Origin: Dehalogenimonas formicexedens
GTDB lineage: Bacteria > Chloroflexota > Dehalococcoidia > Dehalococcoidales > Dehalococcoidaceae
Length of the DNA: 64,000 nucleotides
Direction: 5' to 3'
Assembly (NCBI RefSeq): GCF_001953175.1
Contig: NZ_CP018258.1
Coordinates: 1,206,210-1,270,209 of the forward strand
The position numbers and the translations under genes are program-made. Shown here piece by piece: positions 58,019 to 64,000 of this stretch; positions within the stretch are counted from its first letter, which is position 1, and each line of letters starts with the position of its first letter. Below the pieces are notes generated by a model. It was given only the letters and a program-made list of their open reading frames with translations, made no database searches and was not told where the DNA came from.

Positions 58019-60088
58019 TTAATGTGCGGCTTGAGCCGCCGCCACCTCAGCAGCCCTGTCCGCCACCAGTTTCTGGGTCAGGTGTGACGGCACCTGCTGG
58101 TAGTGGTCGAACTTCATGGTGAAATGCCCCCTGCCGTGGGTCAGGCTCTTCAGGTCAATGGCGTAGCGCTGAACTTCGGCTAAAGGCGCCATCGCATCGA
58201 TGAGCGTCTTTTCGCCCTCGGGATTAAGCCCCTGGACCTGGGCGCGCTTGGTATTGAGATCTCCGATGATGTCGCCCACGACGCTCGAAGGCACGGAAAT
58301 ACGCATCGTGACCATAGGTTCCAGCAGCACCGGCCCTGAGGCTTCCATACCCTTCTTCAAGGCGCCGGCCCCGGCGATCTTGAAGCAGATTTCGGAAGAG
58401 TCGACCGGGTGGAAGCTGCCGTCGCACAGGGTAGCCCGGAGATCGACGATCGGGAAGCCCAGCGAACCGCCTTCCTGCACCGCTTCCTTGATGCCTTTTT
58501 CGACGGCGGGGATGTAGTTGCGCGGAACGGCGCCGCCGACCACCTTGTCCACGAATTCCACGCCGGAACCCGCGGGTAGCGCCTCCACCTCAAGCACGAC
58601 ATGCCCGAATTGACCGTGGCCGCCGGTCTGCTTTTTGTGGCGGTACTCCGCCCGGGCTGAACTTGTGATGGTTTCCTTGTAAGGTACTCTCGGCGGCTTC
58701 AAATCGACGGCAACGCCGTACTTGCGCGCCATTTTTTCCGCCATGACGTCCAATTGGGTGTCGCCTAATCCCACCAGGATCGTTTCAGAGGTGTCCGCAT
58801 CCCGATGGCTCTGAAGAGTCGGGTCCTCTTCGAGGATCTTGGCAATGGCCTGTCCCAGTTTGTCTACGTCAGCCTTAGACTTGGGGTGAGCGGCCACAGC
58901 GAAGGTGGGCGTCGGGAACACGATGGGAGCGATCACCAGCGGGGAATCATGCATGGCTAACGTGTCGTTGGTGAAAGTAATGGCGCACTTAGCCACGGCG
59001 CCAATATCCCCGGCGCCCAGTTGAGCCACCGGTTCCTGGTTCTTACCCCGCATGACGTACAGTTGCCCGATTCTTTCATCGGCGTTCCTGGTGGCATTCC
59101 ACACATGTGAATTACTCACCAGAGCGCCCCGGAACACGCGGAAGAAGGTCAGCTTGCCCACGTACGGGTCTGCGGTCGTCTTAAAGATTAGTGCTTCCAA
59201 CGATCCGGATTCGGAAGATTTTAATGTCCCGCCGCCGGCCAGGGCGACTTCGCGATTTTCAGGCGAAGGCATGAAATTGACGATAAAATCCAGCAGTTGA
59301 TCGATCCCGGTATTGGTGAGCGCCGAGGCGCACAGGATGGGAACGATCTCACCGGCGGCGACGGCTTTCTTTAACCCGTTGACCACTTCCTCCGGGGTGA
59401 GTTCCTGCCCGTTCAGAAATTCTTCGATCAGGGTGTCGTCCTGCTCGGCTATTGCCTCGACAAGTTTACTACGATAATCCGCGGCCGGCGCCTCGCTGCC
59501 TTCCGGCATGGGCGCTTCAACAGCCGGATGAGCCCCGTTGTAGGATTTCATATTTATCAGATTGACCACGCCCTTGAAATCCTTGAACGAGCCTACCGGG
59601 ATGTTTACCGGCAGGCACTTATGGCCGAATTTGGCCTGGATAGAATTTACGACGTTGTCGAAATTGATATTCTCGCGGTCCATTTTGTTGATTACGAAGC
59701 ACCGCGGCAGTTTGGCTCCCTCGGCCAGGTCCCAGGCAGTCTCAGTGCCGACTTCGACGCCCGATGATGCCGCCACCGGTATGATCACAGACTCTGCGAC
59801 TCTAACCGCCGCCGCTGCCTCCCCGGCAAAATCGGCGTAACCCGGCGCGTCCAGCAGATTGACCTTGGTTTTTTGCCATATAAAAGGCAGAAGCGAAAGA
59901 CTTATACTGATCTTTCGCTTCACTCCCTCGGGATCGAAATCGGACGCCGTTGTCCCGTCATCGACTTTCCCCATTCGGCTGATTGCCCCGGCGCTGTAGA
60001 GCGCTGCTTCGGCCAGGGTGGTTTTTCCGGCGCCGCTGTGAGACAGCAGCGCCACATTTCGGATGCCGGCTATGCCATAGTTCTCCAT
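58019..60088 (-). CDS. Elongation factor G-like GTPase
   Basis: A 689-residue translational GTPase of the EF-G-like group that is distinct from canonical FusA. G1 is SHSGAGKTTLAEA (about residues 17-29), G3 DAPGYADF, G4 NKMDREN, and the C-terminal domains IV-V carry YRHKKQTGGHGQFGHVVLEVE and THGRGHFTMKFDHYQQVP. Canonical EF-G has the effector segment with RGITI; here the switch I region reads GKVDDGTTASDFDPEGVKRKISI, as in the EF-G2/'FusA-like' group. Its role (back-translocation, recycling, stress) is unsettled. The ATG 60088 has AGGTG upstream, with TATAAT on the minus strand at about 60128-60123. Confidence 0.9.
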   Translation of the reverse strand: MENYGIAGIRNVALLSHSGAGKTTLAEAALYSAGAISRMGKVDDGTTASDFDPEGVKRKISISLSLLPFIWQKTKVNLLDAPGYADFAGEAAAAVRVAESVIIPVAASSGVEVGTETAWDLAEGAKLPRCFVINKMDRENINFDNVVNSIQAKFGHKCLPVNIPVGSFKDFKGVVNLINMKSYNGAHPAVEAPMPEGSEAPAADYRSKLVEAIAEQDDTLIEEFLNGQELTPEEVVNGLKKAVAAGEIVPILCASALTNTGIDQLLDFIVNFMPSPENREVALAGGGTLKSSESGSLEALIFKTTADPYVGKLTFFRVFRGALVSNSHVWNATRNADERIGQLYVMRGKNQEPVAQLGAGDIGAVAKCAITFTNDTLAMHDSPLVIAPIVFPTPTFAVAAHPKSKADVDKLGQAIAKILEEDPTLQSHRDADTSETILVGLGDTQLDVMAEKMARKYGVAVDLKPPRVPYKETITSSARAEYRHKKQTGGHGQFGHVVLEVEALPAGSGVEFVDKVVGGAVPRNYIPAVEKGIKEAVQEGGSLGFPIVDLRATLCDGSFHPVDSSEICFKIAGAGALKKGMEASGPVLLEPMVTMRISVPSSVVGDIIGDLNTKRAQVQGLNPEGEKTLIDAMAPLAEVQRYAIDLKSLTHGRGHFTMKFDHYQQVPSHLTQKLVADRAAEVAAAQAAH

Positions 60089-60181
60089 GCAACACCTGCC
60101 CTGTATTTAATCATTAGCGGCTATTATAACCACGCACCGACGTTAGGGCAAATTACCCAGATTGCGCGCCGATGAAACTAA

Positions 60182-60206
60182 TAGCTGACTGCTGATACCT
60201 GACAGC
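60182..60206. repeat. AGCTGNN heptad array (3-4 units)
   Basis: AGCTGAC, TGCTGAT, ACCTGAC, AGCTTGG at a 7-base period, the same AGCTG variant seen at 7021-7049. It lies between the SpoIIM-like gene and the EF-G-like gene. Confidence 0.6.
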
Positions 60207-60211
60207 TTGGT

Positions 60212-60763
60212 TTAATTGAACAGTCCCAGGAGCAGCGGGGTGATAAAAGCTTCGATCAGCGCCGCAGAGATAAGCAGGATTATCGCCAGCCCAAGCCATT
60301 TCAGGCATTTTATGAGCACCGGGCCGGCTTCAGACCTTCGCTGCGTATCGAAAATGGCCTTCAGCACATTGAAGCCGAAACAGATCGCCGCCGCTTGAGC
60401 CAGCAGGTAAGCGGGAATTTCGATGATGCCGTGGGGCAGTATGCCGGCAGCCAGAAAGGCCAGGGAATGGTCCTGGAGGGTGAGCCTGGCGACGACGGTG
60501 ATCAGGGCGCCGTTCATCAGCAGTGAAACGACAGGTAAAATAAGGAAAATCGGGCTGAATAAGAAGCTGGCCCCTACGGCCAGCGTGTTGTTCAACAGGA
60601 GCAAAACAAATAGGCCGAACCCCTCGGCGGAGGCGGCGTTCCCGGCGATGTCCTTGAAAGTCTGCTCGATCGAATCAGCGGCGCTGTCCGGCAGTAAAAG
60701 CCCGATTACCAGCCCGGCGCAGAATAGCGCCGCCGCGATAAGCAACCAGCGCCTCAAGCTCAT
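60212..60763 (-). CDS. SpoIIM/DUF95-family membrane protein
   Basis: A 183-residue protein with five or six spans. The pattern FVLLLLNNTLAVGASFLFSP, LLMNGALITVV and AGILPHGIIEIPAYLLAQAAAICFG matches the SpoIIM/DUF95 family (LLNN, NG and PHG-x-x-E motifs). In sporulators SpoIIM is part of the engulfment complex, but the family is widespread in non-sporulating bacteria and archaea; here no other sporulation gene is seen. It follows a TM-anchored gene on the same strand after a repeat-bearing gap, so operon membership is uncertain. Function unknown. Confidence 0.82.
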   Translation of the reverse strand: MSLRRWLLIAAALFCAGLVIGLLLPDSAADSIEQTFKDIAGNAASAEGFGLFVLLLLNNTLAVGASFLFSPIFLILPVVSLLMNGALITVVARLTLQDHSLAFLAAGILPHGIIEIPAYLLAQAAAICFGFNVLKAIFDTQRRSEAGPVLIKCLKWLGLAIILLISAALIEAFITPLLLGLFN

Positions 60764-60862
60764 TTAATGTCCCTCAAGAACTTCTCCAACAGAGGTTCCA
60801 TAACCCGGAATAATTGAGGCAAAAAGTCCCGTTCGTGGTGAACTTGAGCCTGCCCTGGCTTG

Positions 60863-60878
60863 CCCCGACAAGTCGGGG
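60863..60878. repeat. CCCCGAC-AA-GTCGGGG palindrome
   Basis: A 7-bp perfect hairpin with a two-base spacer in the 222-base gap between the SpoIIM-like gene and the small TM gene. It may help end the upstream transcript, but no T-run follows on either strand. Confidence 0.5.
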
Positions 60879-60985
60879 AGCAAAGCCGAAGGAAATCAAA
60901 AGGGGCGGGATCATGCGGGATATTCCATCTCGCGACAACCTCAATTGCCCTAGGTGCGAGCGATAGCTTGCCCCCGCGTTGTTTG

Positions 60986-61297
60986 TTACTTCAGCACCAG
61001 GGCGGCAGCCACCAAGACGATAACCACCAGGCTGCCGATAACCGCAAAACGCCTCAACTCGGCGCCCAGGTCGCTTACCCGGGAAATGCCCCTGCCCTCG
61101 CCCGGGACCACACCCGGTTTGGCCGCTGCCGCGGAACGCGCCGCTGTTGCGGTTTTAGGCTCGATAATCGGGTGGAAGTCACTGACCGGGGTAAGTTCGG
61201 CTTCAATCACGGCCTCAGGCGGGGTCGGCTGGGTAACAACCGGCCGGCGGGCGCCCTTCTTTTTCTTGCCTGGTCTGTAGGAGTATTTATCGGGCAT
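60986..61297 (-). CDS. Small tail-anchored membrane protein of unknown function
   Basis: A 103-residue protein: basic N terminus (SYRPGKKKKGARRP), a Pro/Ala-rich and probably disordered middle, and one C-terminal membrane span (about residues 83-102, FAVIGSLVVIVLVAAALVL). No known domain is recognised. The start is ATG 61297. It lies between xerD and the SpoIIM-like gene on the same strand. Confidence 0.6.
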   Translation of the reverse strand: MPDKYSYRPGKKKKGARRPVVTQPTPPEAVIEAELTPVSDFHPIIEPKTATAARSAAAAKPGVVPGEGRGISRVSDLGAELRRFAVIGSLVVIVLVAAALVLK

Positions 61298-61358
61298 AAT
61301 TCGTTCCTATTTGATTATTTGTATTTATTAGATGATTGGTATTATTTGATTATTGGAA

Positions 61359-62270
61359 TTATTTTTTGGCTCTCGGATGCGCGCTGTCGTAAGCCCTTCG
61401 GATGTGGTCCGAAGTCAGGTGGGTATAGATCTGGGTTGTCGAGATGTTCGCGTGGCCGAGCAACTCCTGTACCGAACGGAGGTCGGCGCCGCCGTTCAGC
61501 ATGTGGGTGGCAAAGCTGTGCCGCAGCGTATGCGGAGTTACCTGGTCTGCCAGGCCCGCGGCCCTGGCGTATTCCTTGAGTATCTGCCACAGACCCTGGC
61601 GGGTAAGGCGTTCGCCGCGGCGGTTTAGGAAGAGGGCTTTTTCGGACTCATCGCGTTGCAGGCGATGGCGCACTTCATTCACGTATTCGGCGGTTGCCCG
61701 GGCAGCCTGGGGATAGATCGGCACGATGCGTTCCTTCTGTCCCTTGCCGAAACACCTCACCTGACCTTCGTCGCAGTCGACGTCTTCGACGTTGAGGTTG
61801 ATGAGTTCAGACACGCGCATGCCGCTGGCGTAGAGCAGTTCCAGCATCGCCCGGTCGCGCTTGGCTTCCGGGGCAGATAACTTGACCGGCTGTTCCAGCA
61901 GGAGCTTGACTTGGCCCACTGAAATGGCGCCGGGGAGGGGCTTGCCCACTTTGGGCGATTCGATGTTATCGGTCGGATTCTGCCGTACTTTCTTTTCTTC
62001 GATCATGAAACCGAAAAAACTCTTGGCTGCCGCCAATTTCCTGACGACGGTGGTGACAGCGTACTTTCTCTCCTTGAGGTCAAGGAGGTATGAAAGCATG
62101 TCTTGCCGGTTGAAATTATCCCACAGGTGCTGGGCGCCGCGGTTGGAGAGGCAATTGCCGGCAAAGTCTGCAAGCTGGCACAGGTCATTATGGTAGGCTT
62201 CCTTGGTGTTCCCCGAAAAGCCTTTTTCGACCATCAGGTAGTTCAGAAAATTCTCGATGTCAGTTTTCAA
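61359..62270 (-). CDS. XerC/D-type tyrosine recombinase
   Basis: A 303-residue site-specific recombinase. The N-terminal SAM-like domain (IENFLNYLMVEKGFSGNT) is followed by the catalytic domain with Arg in LYASGMRVSELINL, Lys in GKGQKERIVP, HTLRHSFATHML, LGHANISTTQIYTHL with the tyrosine nucleophile. Size and motif order match chromosome-dimer resolvases XerC/XerD rather than phage integrases. The start is TTG 62270, with GAGG upstream; TTG 62285 is an alternative. A single such gene can serve as a one-recombinase Xer system. I see no dif site here. Confidence 0.9.
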   Translation of the reverse strand: MKTDIENFLNYLMVEKGFSGNTKEAYHNDLCQLADFAGNCLSNRGAQHLWDNFNRQDMLSYLLDLKERKYAVTTVVRKLAAAKSFFGFMIEEKKVRQNPTDNIESPKVGKPLPGAISVGQVKLLLEQPVKLSAPEAKRDRAMLELLYASGMRVSELINLNVEDVDCDEGQVRCFGKGQKERIVPIYPQAARATAEYVNEVRHRLQRDESEKALFLNRRGERLTRQGLWQILKEYARAAGLADQVTPHTLRHSFATHMLNGGADLRSVQELLGHANISTTQIYTHLTSDHIRRAYDSAHPRAKK

Positions 62271-62296
62271 CCCGGCACCTCGCAACCGCGATTATT

Positions 62297-62331
62297 GTTA
62301 TGTATTCTAACATAACTAAAGAAATGGTCAA
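62297..62331 (-). promoter_or_regulatory. xerD promoter with a dyad over the -10
   Basis: On the minus strand TTGACC (62331-62326), a 16-base spacer and TGT-TAGAAT (-10 at 62309-62304). GTTATGT (62297-62303) and ACATAAC (62310-62316) form a 7-bp inverted repeat centred on the -10, a possible operator. Confidence 0.6.
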
Positions 62332-62364
62332 AGGGCTTGCGCGTTAATTCAAACAGGTCTTTTT

Positions 62365-62392
62365 AAATAAAAAACCGTCTTTCGACGGTTTT
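62365..62392 (-). terminator. Intrinsic terminator of purF
   Basis: AAAACCGTC (62371-62379) pairs with GACGGTTTT (62384-62392); on the minus strand TTTTTTATTT follows. Confidence 0.85.
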
Positions 62393-62467
62393 CGGTTGTT
62401 TCGAAATTCTAAATTTGGATTTAGTATTTTTTCGTATTTCGATATTCGAATTTCGAATTTGACTCGC

Positions 62468-63949
62468 TTAGAGACTCACGGCCGGAATTTCCTCCGAATC
62501 CAGCACCCTGATGACATCTTCCCGTTTTTCCGACCCGCCCTCGAGGACAAACTTGTCCATTTCGAGCTGCACCGGCACCGGGTATTCGCCGGTAAAGCAC
62601 GCCAGGCAGAATTTGTTCTTGGGCGCGCCCACGGCGCGGATCAGGCCGTCGACAGAAAGATAACCAAGGGAGTCAGCGCCGATATAATCCTTGATCTGCG
62701 GTACGCTCATCCGGGCGGCGATGAGTTCCCTGCGGGTCGCCATGTCTACGCCGAAGAAGCAGGGGTGCTGGATCGGCGGGGCGCAGACCCTCATATGGAC
62801 CTCTTTGGCGCCGGCCTTTTTGAGAAGCTTGATGACCTGCGGCGTCGTCGTGCCGCGGACGATGGAATCGTCAACCAGGACCACCCTCTTTCCCGAGAGG
62901 ATGGACTGCAACGGGTTGAACTTCAATTTTACGCCCAGATCGCGGATGCGCTGTGTGGGTTCGATGAACGTCCTGCCCATGTAGCGGTTCTTGATCAGGC
63001 CTTCAGCCGGCGGAATACCGCTTGCAAGGGCGTAACCAGCGCCGGCGGCGGTGGCTGAATCCGGGACGCCGACGACGATGTCGGCATCGACCGGGTGTTC
63101 TTTAGCCAGTTCGGCGCCCATCGCCTGCCGTGCCGAATACAGCAGGCGGTCGTTCATGATGCTGTCCGGGCGCGCGAAATAGATGTACTCGAAAATGCAC
63201 AGGGCGCGCCTGCCTGATTCTTCTTTGTAACTTTCAATGCCGTTGGGATCGATGCGGATGATCTCGCCCGGTTCGATCTCGCGGACCAATTCGGCGCCGA
63301 TATGTCCCAGGGCGCAGGTCTCGGAGGCGATGACCGAGCCGCCGTTGCCGATGCTGCCCAGGCACAGAGGGCGCACTCCCAGGGGATCGCGGAAGGCGTA
63401 GAGCGTTTCCTTGGTTAGCATGGTTATCGAATAGGCGCCCTGCAGCCGCCCCATGGCGTAGCGGATGCGCTCTATCATGTCGATATAGGGCGCCGAGATG
63501 ATGAGATTGGCGATAACCTCGGAATCGGTACTGGATTTGAAGATATAGCCAAGTTCGTCGAGTTCGCGCCTGAGTTCGGCGGCGTTGGTGATGTTGCCGT
63601 TGTGGGCGAGGGCGATCTGGAATTCGCCTTCACCGGCGATGATCGGCTGGGCGTTGCAGGAAACGCTCGACCCTGATGTCGAATACCGGTTATGGCCGAT
63701 AGCCATATGACCGGTTAACTGGTTTAAGACCGGTTCGGAGAAGACCTGCGATACCAGGCCCATGCGGGCGTAATTGCGGATGGTGTAGCCGTCGGCGGTG
63801 GCGATGCCGGAAGATTCCTGGCCGCGGTGTTGCAGTGCGAAGAGGGCGAAGAACGAAATTCGGGAGACTTCTTCACCGGGGGCGTATATACCGAAAACGC
63901 CGCATTCTTCTCGCGGCGACTCTGTCAGTGGGGTTATCAGCCCTGTCAC
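62468..63949 (-). CDS. purF: Amidophosphoribosyltransferase
   Basis: PurF makes 5-phosphoribosylamine from PRPP and glutamine, the committed step of purine synthesis. The 493-residue protein is of the Bacillus type: an 11-14-residue propeptide before CGVFGIY, whose Cys becomes the N-terminal nucleophile, then GHNRYSTSGSS and HNGNITNA of the glutaminase domain. The PRPP loop is VVLVDDSIVRGTTT. Cluster-type cysteines occur in ALCIFEYIYF, MRVCAPPIQHPC and KFCLACFTGEYP, as in the oxygen-sensitive [4Fe-4S] form. The start is GTG 63949, directly downstream of its promoter. Other pur genes are 50 kb away at 8-12 kb. Confidence 0.95.
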   Translation of the reverse strand: MTGLITPLTESPREECGVFGIYAPGEEVSRISFFALFALQHRGQESSGIATADGYTIRNYARMGLVSQVFSEPVLNQLTGHMAIGHNRYSTSGSSVSCNAQPIIAGEGEFQIALAHNGNITNAAELRRELDELGYIFKSSTDSEVIANLIISAPYIDMIERIRYAMGRLQGAYSITMLTKETLYAFRDPLGVRPLCLGSIGNGGSVIASETCALGHIGAELVREIEPGEIIRIDPNGIESYKEESGRRALCIFEYIYFARPDSIMNDRLLYSARQAMGAELAKEHPVDADIVVGVPDSATAAGAGYALASGIPPAEGLIKNRYMGRTFIEPTQRIRDLGVKLKFNPLQSILSGKRVVLVDDSIVRGTTTPQVIKLLKKAGAKEVHMRVCAPPIQHPCFFGVDMATRRELIAARMSVPQIKDYIGADSLGYLSVDGLIRAVGAPKNKFCLACFTGEYPVPVQLEMDKFVLEGGSEKREDVIRVLDSEEIPAVSL

Positions 63950-63956
63950 TTGACTA

Positions 63957-63985
63957 ATTATACTCGGCAGGGGCTATCCGGTCAA
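63957..63985 (-). promoter_or_regulatory. Promoter of the leaderless purF transcript
   Basis: On the minus strand TTGACC (63985-63980), exactly 17 bases, and TATAAT (63962-63957). The GTG start at 63949 is 8 bases after the box, at or within a base or two of the +1. Confidence 0.75.
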
Positions 63986-64000
63986 TCTGAACCGCCCGGT

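Overview
The window is about 64 kb of a bacterial chromosome, mostly around 55% G+C and densely coded on both strands. The gene content points to Chloroflexota, class Dehalococcoidia, probably close to Dehalogenimonas. The grounds are an archaeal-type NrpR regulator, a PurS-PurL fusion, a CBS-less GuaB3, indolepyruvate:ferredoxin oxidoreductase, a tungstate transporter under a Moco/Tuco-type riboswitch, and type IV pilus genes with no outer-membrane secretin. This placement is inferred from families; I could not run a search.

Layout. 0-3.3 kb: a small membrane protein, then the translation/nucleotide block rpsB-tsf-pyrH-frr. 3.3-7.2 kb: a CDGSH iron-sulphur protein, then an A+T-rich accessory patch (an 80-residue protein, an IS1595-type transposase, a two-span membrane protein, a structured unit encoding a 36-residue peptide) and a 1 kb block of interspersed repeats. 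7.2-13.7 kb: pdxS, purL (PurS fused), purQ, a c-type cytochrome lipoprotein and guaB3. 13.7-33.3 kb: a five-PAS histidine kinase, prepilin peptidase, a repeat block, three pilins, a PMT-family glycosyltransferase, then a long minus-strand type IV pilus series (HTH protein, aspartate-less response regulator, PilB, PilC, three minor pilins, PilO-like, PilM-PilN fusion, PilT, second glycosyltransferase). 33.4-37.5 kb: a class I aldolase, an unknown protein, an ECF sigma/anti-sigma pair and a DUF362 protein. 37.9-48.7 kb: iorAB, CBS protein, ferredoxin, superoxide dismutase, ferritin-like protein, NrpR, MtaB, zinc-ribbon protein, acetyltransferases, a frameshifted peroxiredoxin and an ABC exporter. 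48.9-64 kb: an MFS exporter, tRNA-Arg and tRNA-His with an attachment-site scar, prfA-prmC, etfBA, the tungstate operon tupABC, an EF-G-like factor, a SpoIIM-like protein, a tyrosine recombinase and purF.

How the genes fit together. The pilus genes form one system (assembly and retraction ATPases, platform, inner-membrane complex, major and minor pilins, prepilin peptidase), with two membrane glycosyltransferases that may glycosylate it and a regulator pair at the head of the main series. purL, purQ, purF and guaB3 serve purine synthesis. iorAB, EtfBA, the ferredoxin and tungstate uptake fit an anaerobic, ferredoxin-based metabolism; SOD, ferritin-like protein and peroxiredoxin handle oxygen stress.

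Points that stand out: (i) a family of genes whose start codon sits 6-9 bases after an excellent -10 box, implying leaderless mRNAs; (ii) heptanucleotide repeat arrays immediately upstream of several pilus genes; (iii) PilB with two tandem catalytically degenerate Mrr-like domains; (iv) a 45-bp duplication of the tRNA-Arg 3' half, the scar of an integrated element; (v) a perfect 16-bp palindrome inside the promoter of the riboswitch-controlled tupABC operon; (vi) a small structured transcription unit encoding a 36-residue peptide.
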